DNA from: Undaria pinnatifida
Taxonomy: Eukaryota; Sar; Phaeophyceae; Laminariales; Alariaceae
Assembly (NCBI GenBank): GCA_012845835.1
Contig: JABAKD010000005.1
Coordinates: 12,957,205 to 13,021,204, forward strand
DNA: 64,000 nt
Direction: 5' to 3'
The notes below the pieces were generated by a model. It ran no database searches. It worked only from the letters and a program-made list of their open reading frames with translations, and had not been told where the DNA came from. Positions 10,736-20,835 of the stretch are shown here, one piece after another. The position numbers and the translations under genes are program-made. Each line of letters opens with the position of its first letter. Position 1 is the first letter of the stretch.

Positions 10736-11559
10736 GTAATTTTTAATAGCAATGATTACGTGTCTTGGATAAGAGCGTACGTCAGCACGAGTACAACCAT
10801 GTTGCGCGCGTGGCTGCCCCTTGCGCAGCAGCTCGGATACAACCCCGACCCCGAAAGTCGCGCGAGTACAGAAACATGGTACGGCAGAACTACACGCTCA
10901 AAATCCGACCGTAGAACAATGAACCTGCTATTGCCGCGGCAATACCCTTCGTTCGTTCGCATGCTTATCATCAGGCGAATTACTCGTATGAGGCGCAGAC
11001 TCGAAGGAATTGCATGTCGTCTCGTTCGATGTCCGTCGCTAGTGATAATGAGGACGATATTCTCAGGATAAGCCAATTGCCTCAAATTTAGCCAGTGGTT
11101 ACAAAAAACGATAAAAGCGCAAAAAAAAAAATAATGTTCTGATTTCGAAAATTTCCGATGTATGCTGTTGCCCGTGCACCCATTTTTTGTCGTGTTGGTT
11201 GTGTATATCCGCCGGAGACCTGGTAGTGCTTTCACTGCGGGCGATCGGTGGCAAAATCTTGAGTTAGTTGATCGACTTCACGTGACGGCTGTCGATACGC
11301 TTTAAATAAAAACAACTAAAACTCTAATAATAGTCGACGTGCTCCAGGGCGAATCCTTCACCTGTTCTCATGTCGAATATTGCCCCGCACAGGGGGCAGC
11401 CGATCCCGACGTCTGCCTCGGGGTCATCCTCAACCCCCTCTTTCACGTCCTCCGCCTTCCCTTCGCCCAGCAGCACCTTAACCCTGCCGTTAATCTGGCC
11501 AAAAACAGACAGAAACGGACAAAACAGAAAAATATATATACATTAAAAACGCCGCCCAA
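10736..11559. other. No gene recognised
   Basis: A 159-codon minus-strand frame (10756-11235) overlaps a 135-codon plus frame. Neither shows a domain, and both begin in or near element A. No RNA signal was seen. Confidence 0.35.
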
Positions 11560-11665
11560 AATATACGAAAACACGAGAACAGCCGTCAAAAAACACAAAA
11601 GACATGAGAACAGCCGCCAATGAAATATATACGAGAACAGCTGCCCAAAGAACACAAAGGTGTGA
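11560..11665. repeat. Three units around GAGAACAGC
   Basis: ACGAGAACAGCCGTC, ATGAGAACAGCCGCC and ACGAGAACAGCTGCC are spaced at about 30-33 bp, each followed by 'aaaacac' or 'aatgaaa' style A-rich sequence. Confidence 0.6.
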
Positions 11666-11824
11666 AAAAGATAACTTGTAGGTCGCCGAACGCTCGTCAC
11701 GAGCCCCACAAGTGCAGCCCTGAAACCTACACCGTGGAATGATGCTACCGGCTGGAAAATGTTTCACCCCCAGCGACATTCAATGCACAGCGGGAAGCCA
11801 TAACCCATGGACCCTAAGCCTAAG

Positions 11825-12120
11825 CCCTCCTCATAGAAAGCCTGCTACCACGAAACCCCACTGGCAGCAAACCATGCTGGCAGAAAAGCCTGCTGATAAC
11901 GAACCCTGTTGATACTAGAGCCTGCTGACAGCAAACCCTGCTGATAGGAAAAAAGTCTGATGATAGCAAACCCTGCCGATGTAAGGAAAGCCTGCTCACA
12001 GCAAAACCCTGTATAAACTAAACTCCGCCGGTGCAAACACTGCTGATCCTAAACCCCGCTCATAGAAAGACCGCTACTAGTATTACTGAGCCCCGCCGAT
12101 AACAAAGCCTGCTAACGCTG
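11825..12120. repeat. Minisatellite with GCCTGCTGATAGCAAACCCT core
   Basis: Units of roughly 20-24 bp alternate 'gcctgctgatag' with 'caaaccctgctgat'. About a dozen degenerate copies are readable from 11840 to 12115. Confidence 0.75.
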
Positions 12121-12194
12121 TTGATGACCCTGTAATGCGACAGTCCCGCGGCGTGGAGGTTGGGAGGCGCACGCACGCTCCGTCGGTCGAGTGT

Positions 12195-12505
12195 CAAATG
12201 TGGAGCCAAATGCGGTGCAACCTGAGCCAAATACGGTGTAACCTAAACTAAATGCGGTGCAACCTGAGCCAAATGCGGCGAAACCTGAACTAAACATGAT
12301 GCAACCTGAGCTAATGAGCTTTAACCTAAGCTAAAAGCGGCGCAACCTAATCCAAGCGCGGTGCAACATGCAACCTAAACAAAATCCGGCGCAACCTAAG
12401 CCAGTAAGCTTCAACCTAAGCCAAACGCGGCGCAATCCGAGTCAAGAGCTGTGAAACCTGAACTAAACGCGGTGCAACCTGACCCAATGAACTTCAACCT
12501 GACAC
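12195..12505. repeat. Minisatellite with CAACCTGAGCCAAATGCGGT core
   Basis: Units of about 21-22 bp run as 'caacct(a/g)agc(c/t)aaa(t/c)gcggtg'. About 14 degenerate copies are readable. The next 380 bases (12506-12888) hold no recognised feature. Confidence 0.8.
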
Positions 12506-12888
12506 TCTCACCATGGGAAATTTACAACGGCCGCAGGCCTCGCTCACGGCGAAATATTTTCCGCCATGCGTGGCTAGAGTGAAGAACTTATCGTTGCCCT
12601 TGTACTTCCCCGATACCACCTGTTCGACGAGCGAACGGTCGATGGCGGCCGTCGGTTAATCTTTGCATTGTTGAAAAAACGAATGCACTCTAGCTTTACA
12701 TAGTTTGTACGCAACGCGTGGATGAAATTTGGCCATTGCAAAAAAGTTGCTTCTCTAGTTCCAAGTGTTCTTGCCGAAGAAAAAAAAATGCTGAGGGTCG
12801 TCGGTTAATAACCGCTGTCGCTTGGCCGCGACCTGGGTTACATTGGTCGCATAATGCGCTAATATATCCATCCTCATCGCCGTTGTCA

Positions 12889-13290
12889 TCATGTGTATGT
12901 CTATCGCCAATAGCATCATCAGCGTCGACACCATCATGACCATCATCACCATCAACTTAACAATCATCATCATCATCATCATCATCATCGCCTTCATCAT
13001 CATCATCAGCATCAGCAGCATCAGCATCATCATCGTCGTCATCATCACCACCATCATCATCTCCACGTTCATAAATAACATCACCATCATCACCACCACC
13101 ACCGTCACCAGCAACACTGACGCAATCATCGTCACCACCACCATTATCACCAGAATCATCATTATCCCCGCTACCATCACCAGCACCCTCATAGTCACCA
13201 CCACCGGCATCAACAACATTCACACCATCATCATGATCACCGTCACTATCGCCACCATCATCCCCACCCCAGCAATAAAATGACAAAATT
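12889..13290. repeat. (ATC/ACC)n microsatellite
   Basis: Imperfect CATCAT, CATCAC and CACCAC triplets extend for about 400 bp. Long frames on both strands (poly-Ile/Thr, poly-Met/Val, poly-Asp/Gly) follow from the triplet period and are not genes. Confidence 0.9.
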
Positions 13291-14515
13291 GACACCATCT
13301 TCACTACCACCCGCTATTGTCCCACACAACAAGCACGGAGGCGTTTCTTATTTTAGCGCAGCTCACCTTAACGGCTCCTGCCTCCATCTCCGGAGCCTTG
13401 TCAAGAACCTGAAAACTCGCCCCCCGACACACACGAAAAACACGAGCGGGAAAACACCATCAACCAAGGCCGTCAATTTGGGGGTCTGATTCGAGATTCA
13501 GGTTCCTGCTTTTTCGATCCGAAAAAAGAATCCCTCTACTTGTGCAACCCGCTATCGCAAAATCAGACCGGATATTTTTGAACCGGGAATCTGAGAGCTC
13601 CTCGCGTGAGAAACGTGAGGGCTACTCTTGTGAGGGATTTTAGATCTCCTCATTTGACGGAGAGATCTGGTAGCTCCTCACGTTAATATACACAGGAAAC
13701 TGACACCAAACATCGGATTATCGCAAAGAAAAGTAGAAATATGATATCATCTGTTGGATCGAGAAGCTCTTCGAAACTCGTGTTTGCAAGCTGCGTGTGA
13801 CGCCTGCTACTCCTGCGTAGGGAAGTGACAAATGCGCCTCCGGGGGCCCTTCTGTTAACGACGCTCCCCGGGACACTGCGGCCTTATGCGCCCCATGAAA
13901 ACATTGAAAACATGCTGCCATGCGCAAACACAGCGACCTTAGGATACCAGAGTTGTCTACGCCATGTGCTGCCGCCGTGGTTATGTCGGCCATCGCTCCT
14001 CGAAGGCAGATAGAGGTGGCACTTTTGTCCAAAATATATTGTCTGGGTTTCGGGCCTTTTTGACCCAATATCGCCAATTTTGGTTTTGACATTTCTTTCG
14101 TTTTATAATTAAGCCATGATATTTTTCACCAGGTTTCACGGCGATTTTTATCAAAATCGGTGTTTTTTGGGTTAAGAGAGGTATAGAGGTCTTCAAGTGA
14201 GGAGCCCAAGACAAAAAAAAGGTGTACCTCTAACGTAGCGTGTGCCGTGCGGTAATCCGATCGCGCGTGTTAGCTGGGTGTGTATATAAATCGTAGCCCC
14301 CCTTGTATCCGACCGAACGGCTGACATTGTATACGCTCCCCCCTCGGCAGCTCCCCGGCCGGGTTGGTGCTCGGGCCTGCGGCTTCCCCAACACGGGCCA
14401 GGGCCCATGAGGAGGAGTGTGGCGCCGACCTTACTGGCGCACTGAACCAGCGCTTGGTGTCGAGCCGGCGGTGAAAGCCAGCCACACGGCAAAAACCAAA
14501 AAAAAGGGCTAACGA
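13291..14515. other. Mostly unassigned; eroded element A at 13745-13805
   Basis: At 13745-13805 a minus-strand remnant of element A (CTTCGAAACTCGTGTTTGCA, then 'agctgcgtgtgacgcc') is present; its micro-ORF would read TSFEELLDPTD. Near 13590-13680 a phrase 'gagagctcctcgcgtgag' recurs loosely three times. No gene is supported. Confidence 0.45.
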
Positions 14516-15811
14516 CAGAAAGCGGTATACCGCAACCATTCCGCGCCACCGTGCGGTACAGCAGAATACAGCTAGATTTTCGGCCCCGATCCGCGACGCT
14601 AATTGGTCAACTCAGCCTCGTACCGGTTTCTGACACCAACCCCTTGCGATACATCGTACCGCGGCTTTTCAGCTCGGCTGTCACCGCTTTCTGACGTGAC
14701 CCATACCGCTTTCTGTCGGAAAATATCCCATGCGGACCGACTTTGCCCGAGGCTCTTCACGCCCCGCACCATTTCAAATTCCGACCGAATCCCAACCATG
14801 GGCACCGCGTCATGTAGACTGCATGGCTACAGGACTACATATAGAAGGCCATGTAGAAGACTACATGTAATCATATGCTCCCGACTACTTCAAGGTCCAC
14901 ATTTCAACAGTCGAAAAAGCCGTTGTTTCGTAGATGACCAGCAGTGTACGACTGCAGATCGCGCCATCACTTAAGGATACATAAATTTGCCCGAGACTCG
15001 GTTCTTCCTCTTCTTGTTTTTCAATGGGGCATATTTTGAGGTTTTAGTCTATCGGTAGTGTAATATAGGTTATTTTCCGGGCATCTCAAGTTTGCCCAAG
15101 TTATTAACTACCAAGTTGAAATGGTGGCGTCCTCTCCCTGCGTGGATTTCAACATAATGCGGTGTACGAACACGCAAGGCGGACGAGAGAGTGGTGTGTG
15201 TGTGCATCGTCGGGGTCGATGGCGCCATCGGTAGCGAGGGTTTCAACAGAATTTGGTGTACGAACGCGCAAGGCAGATGCGAGGTGGTGTATGTGTGGAT
15301 CAAGAGGGTCGTGCGCGTGTAGCGGGGCTGTCACTCCCCCTTTGTCCCTTTGTCCCACCCCTTTCTCCACCATTCATACATACATACGTGTACGTGGGGT
15401 GTGCGAGCTGTTTATGGTTGAGCACGGTTCGTGCTGTGTGCCGAAGGGGTATTGCAATGATTGCTCTGAAGGGATCCGACATATGACAGCGCGCAGTTCA
15501 ATGCATGCTACATGACGTGGCGTCCATGGTTGATATTCGGTCGGAATTTGGAAGGGTGCGGAGCGTGAAGAGCCTCGGGGCAAAGTCGGTCCGCATGGTA
15601 TATTTTCCGACAGAAAGCGGTATGGGTCACGTCAGAAAGTGGTGACGGCCGAGCTGAAAAGCCGTGGTACGATGTACCGCAAGGGGTTGGTGTCAAAATC
15701 CGGTACGAGGCTGAGTTGACCAACCAGCGTCGCGGATCGGGGTCAAAAACCTAGGTGTATTCAGCTGTACCGCACGGTGGCGTGGAATGGCTGCGGTATA
15801 CCGCTTCCTGT
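14516..15811. mobile_element. Foldback/MITE-like element with arms of about 310 bp
   Basis: The left arm 14516-14824 and right arm 15501-15811 are inverted copies. Examples are GAAAGCGGTATACCGCA at 14518 against its complement near 15790-15807, and ACCGCTTTCTGACGTGACCC at 14684 against its near-complement near 15627-15646. I see about 30 mismatches by eye. The interior of about 675 bp encodes nothing recognisable and holds a tandem pair. I cannot identify a clean target duplication. The element abuts the LINE that begins shortly after 15811. Confidence 0.75.
15148..15330 (+). repeat. Tandem pair of about 92 bp inside the foldback element
   Basis: TTTCAACATAATGCGGTGTA (15148) and TTTCAACAGAATTTGGTGTA (15241) start two units that share 'cgaacacgcaaggcggac', 'gtggtgtgtgtgtg' and 'gggtcgatggcgc' or diverged forms. 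Confidence 0.7.
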
Positions 15812-16066
15812 TGCCTTCCCAAAAAGAACTTGCGGGTTTGTTTAACGCTGTATTCTTGCCCGCGGAAGCTGCAGTGTCGTGTCACCTCTGCGGAAAGCGT
15901 GGGGCTCGAAGGTAACGGGAGAAGAGAGGCTCGAACTCACGTGAGTAACCACCAAAGCCGGGAAGGAAATGGACGCGTCGAGTCGGGACTGCTGCCCCCT
16001 TCACGTTAACATTTTGGCAAGAAGCGGGCTGAGCGAAGGAAGACGGAGAGAGGGAAACACTCTGTT

Positions 16067-17276
16067 TTGGAAAAACGAAGGGTGGAAGAAAGGAAATACG
16101 AGACTCGGAAGAAGAGGAAACGTATGAGGGATCGAAGGGCGGCTCGGAAACCAGGCGCAAATGCGAGGGCTAGGTCCAGAGCGGGGGAAGTCGTCGTGGG
16201 TACGTTCAACGTCAGCACACTCGTTGCTAACAGCACCGGAGGTAGAGGCCACGCCGAGGTGATCCCGAAGATTTGCGAGGATGTAGGCTGTGGCGCCATA
16301 GGACTGCCAGAGGTGAGGCGTCATGGACGACGTGTTTTTATGAAAGCGGGATGTGTTGTGTTTTGCTCGGGAGCAGACGGAGGCAAGCACGAGAAGAAGA
16401 GAAACTACGGGCTAGGGCTGGCTGTTAGAGAGTCTATCGTGGAAGGGATCGAAAAGGATGACTTCGCGGTCGAGTGCATCAGTGCTAGGTTGACGAAGGT
16501 TCGCATCCAACTCAAAGGGAAATCTAACGGTGTGTCTTTTGTTGTAGGCTATACTCCCACCCTCGACAAGAGCAGCAGCGATGAATATCATTTTTGGAAT
16601 TCAATTGACGAGGTGGTCAAGGGGGTACCCAGCAGGGTTCACCTCCTTGTCCTGATGGACGCGAACGCTCGTACCGGCATGCGAGGGATCAGGTGGGCCG
16701 ATCGTAAGGTGCTGGGTGCATACGGGCGTGATGACATGAAGGATAACGGACAAAACTGTTGCTCCACGCCACAGACAACAAACTCGCCCTCCTCAACACA
16801 TACCATGCCACACCCGCTCGTGGTACATCGTACACATTTCAAAGCCCAAACCGAGGGAAGGCCCGGTACAGACTCAAGTACATCCTGACACGGCAAGATG
16901 ATAGACGACTGGTACGAAACACCACTGAGCGGACCCCACCCAAGGAGAACGCCGAGCCGGACCACGATATCGTCTTTAGAAATAGCTGCCTCTTGAGCCG
17001 TGTTGAACCGAATCGACGAAAGCGAGCCAGCAAGAACCGGCGGGCAATTGATCTACCACGGTTGATGGCGGGCCCGGATCTCCGATCGGACCTCATAAAA
17101 GCGATAGCCACCACGCTCATCTCCCCGCTACACGGTACTAATACCTGTAGCGTTGATGACATGACTACAGTATTCACCCAGACCCTACTGTCGATTGCAG
17201 CCGACGTAGCGCCCCCTATCCGGCGCAAGCAAGTACCGAGGGGTTGGCGTGCGACCGAGGAAACGCAAGCGTAGTT
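16067..17276 (+). pseudogene. LINE copy 1: endonuclease domain (frameshifted)
   Basis: This is the N-terminal part of a non-LTR retrotransposon ORF of the exonuclease-endonuclease-phosphatase (APE-like) class, which nicks target DNA to prime reverse transcription. In the first frame (from 16067) a basic leader is followed by GTFNVSTL (Asn48), GLPEVRR (Glu82), YGLGLAVRE, VGYTPT (Tyr162) and LMDANARTG (Asp198, Asn200). A shift near 16750 moves the rest to another frame: LLHATDNKLALLNTYH, YILTRQDDRRLV and a final DH pair (codons at about 16960-16965). The frame stops at 17272. All catalytic blocks are present, but the shift and stop make it inactive. The same family supplies the 31.4-kb copy. 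Confidence 0.85.
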
Positions 17277-18735
17277 GAACACGCGATGGCAGCCTAGGGA
17301 AGGCGAGAGGAAACGGATTCGTTCTGCTACAAACGATCGTAGTTTAGAAGATGAGTATTCGTAGCAATCAGCTTAAACGTACGTGGGCGGAAGCCGTACG
17401 GAGGTTCTTCGAAGGATACCTCAGCCACCTCGAAGGGCGTATCCGAGAAGGTGATCAGTTTGACATCTACAAAAAGCTCAAGGGGGTGGATGTGGGAGGG
17501 AACGGGACGTTTATCCCGCAGAACATAAATAACGAGGAAGGTCGATTGTTGCGGGACAATGCCCCCATCCGAGAGCGTTGGTGAGGTGGCTTCATATAAT
17601 GCTTAACACCAAGTCGCCGACCCTCGATCCAACCATTGCGGGCGAGCTTATAAGGTGGCCCCCGTGCAGGCCACTGGACGGTGTCCCGCCTAGGTACGAA
17701 GTAGAACAAGCAATCCGTACCTTGGCGAACCGCAAGGCAGTCGGTCCCGATGGCCTCCCGGTCGAACTCATGTCTGGGCCGACGAAGGAGAACCGGACAC
17801 GTTCGGAAAGTTTCACGAGATCATTGTCGCCGTGTGGAGAGGAGGTGGAGTGCCACCACGATGGAATTATGCAACGATCAAGGTGGTGCACAAGAAGAAA
17901 TATCGGACGGCATGTGGCAAGCATCGTGGCATTTCTCTCGTGGCTCACGCCGGCAACGTTCTCCTCGACATCATTGCGGGTCGCCTTAGTGACTACTGCG
18001 AACGCGAGAACATTTTGCCGGAGGAACAATGTCGGTTTAGACCCCAGCGCTCGACGGTTGGCATGATGCTCCGTGGTATGGTCGTAGTACAAGGGGCGCG
18101 GAAGAAGGACAGCCCCTTGTACTTGCGCTTTATCGACCTTACCAAATCATATGACTCCGTCAACCGATCCCTTTTGTGGGTTGTCCTTTGCTCGTACAGA
18201 CGTGCCACCGAGAATGCTCGCGGTCATCCGCGAATCCCAAGATGGCATTAAAGCATGCGTGCGGTTGGATGATGAAGAGTGCTCGGATAAGTTCGACGTG
18301 GGGCAAGGTCTTCGGCGAGGGTGTGTGATCGCCCCACTGCTGTTCAACATGTTTTTCACGGCGGTACTGCGCTCGCTGATGAGGCCGCCATATAAATCAT
18401 GTTACAGCTACAAAAAAAGGACAAAGGGAAGAAGAAGAGCAACCAACGAGCGGGCAAAGTCGACGGGCGGGGTGGAAAGGAGGAGGAGGAGGGGGAGGAG
18501 GAGGCGCAGAGATTGCGGAGTATGCTGTACGCTGACGACGCTGGCATCTTATCGCAATCACACGGAGGGCTGGAGAGGATGACGGTGATAGTGACTGCGT
18601 GCTCGGCGTTCGAGCTTACGGTCTCTGAGGCCAAGGGGAACATAACGTGCCGGCAGGCAAAATATGGGGGGAAGGTGTCCTTCACATAACTGCAGCCGGC
18701 CAGGTGTACAAACAAACGATCGACTTTGTGTTTTG
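17277..18735 (+). pseudogene. LINE copy 1: reverse transcriptase (multiply frameshifted)
   Basis: The RT reads through at least four frames. They give KRTWAEAVRRFFEGYL (17351 frame); YEVEQAIRTLANRKAVGPDG (17578 frame); [20 protein letters not shown] and FIDLTKSYDSVNRSLLW, the motif A Asp block (17832 frame); [18 protein letters not shown], motif B (18151 frame); and YADD at 18528-18539 (18399 frame). Shifts lie near 17582, 17780-17830, 18170-18200 and 18370-18480. Homology to copy 2 stops after GQVYKQ at about 18720, so the C-terminal part is missing. That is unusual for a LINE relic, which more often loses its 5' end. The rest of the element is likely removed by rearrangement. Confidence 0.88.
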
Positions 18736-19084
18736 CGCGAAAAAATCAACAAACATGCCTTGCAGTACCTCCAACCGGTTCGTGCAAAATGCGGCGCAAT
18801 TTTTTTCTCGCCTCCGCTTGGAAAAGGCCTTACTAATATTGAATAATATGAAGACCTGTCACTGGTTGATACGAATTTTGCTCCTAGAGACAGCCCGAGG
18901 CCATTAAAAACAAAGCTGGCCATGTCACCCTCTTCCATTGGCCATGGGGTCAGCATGACACCGAATATTCACCCTTTGACTGGGTATTTGCGAGCGGCAT
19001 TCGCAGGGGAGAGAATTTTGTTTTTTGGTCCGTGGAAGATCAATGCTACGTTAGGGGGATCCCCTTTGGGGCGTCTTTTTGCAT
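18736..19084. other. No gene recognised
   Basis: This sequence follows the abrupt end of LINE copy 1. Short frames have no motif. Confidence 0.35.
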
Positions 19085-19510
19085 TTTGCCCGGAGTCACT
19101 CGCGCGGGTGACCCCGCTGTTCCTTCGCGGCCATAAGCTTTCGTTCTGCTTAAATTTGACCAGGGCTTTCCACGGGTCTGGTTAGTTCTCGCGGGCCGGG
19201 TCGGGTCAGGGTGATCCGGCCCGAACTGACCCAACCCGTGAGACTTTCAAAGCCTCCTGGCCCGAACCGAACCGTCCCGTGAGACCTCCCGACCCAACCC
19301 GACTCGACCCGCGAGAGTCTAAAAACCTAATGACCCGGCCCGCGGGTCGGCTCATGACCCGTGAAAGCCCTGAACTTTACGATGTGAAACCGCAATGCAA
19401 TAATTAGCTACGCTGCGCCAAGTACATCGCTTAACGTTTGTTCTTCAGTGAGGTACAGAGCCCATCGTGCGACTGGTTCAAGATCCCCTGGTAAAAAAGG
19501 GTGCACCCCC
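19085..19510 (+). repeat. Dispersed repeat copy interrupted by a MITE
   Basis: Blocks CGGAGTCACTCGCGCGGGTG, 'ccgctgttccttcgcggccataagctttcgt', 'attagctacgctgc', 'gaggtacagagccca' and 'aaaaaagggtgcaccc' match 54757-54970 in the same order ('ctccgagtcattcgcgcgagtaac' and so on). The copy at 54.8 kb lacks the 212-bp insertion at 19161-19372. Confidence 0.7.
19161..19372. mobile_element. hAT-like MITE, 212 bp
   Basis: The ends are CAGGGCTTTCCACGGGTC and, on the other strand, CAGGGCTTTCACGGGTC, an inverted repeat of 17 bases with one extra C. Flanks AATTTGAC (19153-19160) and AACTTTAC (19373-19380) agree at 6 of 8 bases, as expected for an aged 8-bp hAT duplication. The interior is GGGTCGGGT-rich with no frame. 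The empty counterpart is at about 54830. Confidence 0.8.
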
Positions 19511-20084
19511 CCTATTTTGACCCAAATAAACGGCAGGCTATTCGGATCGACCAGCCAAAAAAGATTAAAAATTCTGAAAGAGTAAAACTACCGCGATACC
19601 CCTAACTACTTGGTTTTAGTGGAGGTTCACAGAGAACTTGTATGTGATTTATCTCCGAGCTGGAGATGATTTCAATACTGACATCATACAGACACCTCAC
19701 ACAGGCACAAACATGCCGTTGGGACGGCGTCGTTTTTTAGCAAATGAGTACAAATTCACGTTTTTATAGACGGAAAGGTGCGGAAAAACATGTTTTCCCT
19801 GTGGTTTCTGCCCCTTGCTCTTGTGACGTGCTTCAGTAGTGCCAAACTTAATGCCATGCCCTGCATTGGGATGTGCAGTATGCAGCAAAACAAACCCCGT
19901 TCGAATCGACGTAGTATCCATAGAGAAAAAGCGAACGGAAAATCGGCCCTTCAGTCACTTTTGGCGGGACCACGACAATCGATTTCGTGATGGGCAATTC
20001 GAAAAAAACAGAAAGAACCTTGAGAAAGGGCAAACGAAAAAAAAATGTCCAGGTGAACTTGGAGGCATATCTGCAGCGCACGGT
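19511..20084. other. No gene recognised
   Basis: A/T-rich sequence. A 125-codon + frame (19839-20216) runs into the following repeat and shows no motif. Confidence 0.35.
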
Positions 20085-20835
20085 GTAGACACGCGGCTCC
20101 CTGCTGCTGCTGCTCCTTCCGCGCTCAGGATGGGCAGAAGAAGAAATATGATGATAACGAACACAAGTTCCACGATACCAGCAGCAGCAGGCTTTGGAGC
20201 AGGGCTGGTTCATTGATACCTGGCACGAATCTGGACAGGATTGTAACGATCGTTTGGTTTTTGATATTTACGTATAAACGTTGTTTACATTTCCGGTAAA
20301 TATGATTTCTCGATACAAATGGTAGGTGATTTTATCTTCTGCCGCTCTGTAACTTCGCACGACAATCGTGTCGACCCGCACTTTGCTGCTGCTCCTGCTG
20401 GGGCGGAGCCATACTGATACCGAACACGACAAAATTCGTGACTCGTCGGTGGCATTTGCAGCAGCAGCAACAGGAGGCAGGGGCAGCATGGTTTGTAGAA
20501 GCGTTGGTTCATTGATACCTGGTATGATGCGAGTATGATACGAGTTCAAGTATTAATTGTGCATGTTTTGTCTGGTTTCTCGATACTAGGTAGGTGATTT
20601 CGTGTTTTTCCTCGACGCTATTTTGCACCATAAGAGTGTGTTGACCCGCGCGTTGCTGCTGCTGCGGTTGCTGCTGCTGCTGCACGGGCGGAAACACACA
20701 GATAACGAACAAGCTTCGCGCTTCGGCGGCCGCAGTTGCCGCAGCAGCAGCAGGCAGTGTAAGTAGGACTTGTAGCAGGGCTCGTTGACACCTGATATGA
20801 TACGAGTATGATACGAGTATGACACACGTGTCTAC
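20085..20835. repeat. Three tandem units of about 270-300 bp
   Basis: Units share 'ttgctgctgctgc', a 'gataacgaacac' block, 'gcagcagcagca' and GCAGGGCTGGTTCATTGATA (20193). The last block recurs as 'gaagcgttggttcattgatacct' (20499) and 'gcagggctcgttgacacctgatatg' (20774). Units 2 and 3 also share TTTCTCGATACAAATGG / TTTCTCGATACTAGGT and 'gtaggtgattt'. The first unit is partial. Confidence 0.75.

Noticed and set aside
10756-11235. 159-codon minus frame
   Set aside because: No motif, overlapped by a plus frame of similar length, Cys/Arg/Leu-rich chance composition.
12755-13310. Long Met/Val, Ile/Thr and Asp/Gly frames
   Set aside because: All are translations of the (ATC/ACC)n tract in different frames.
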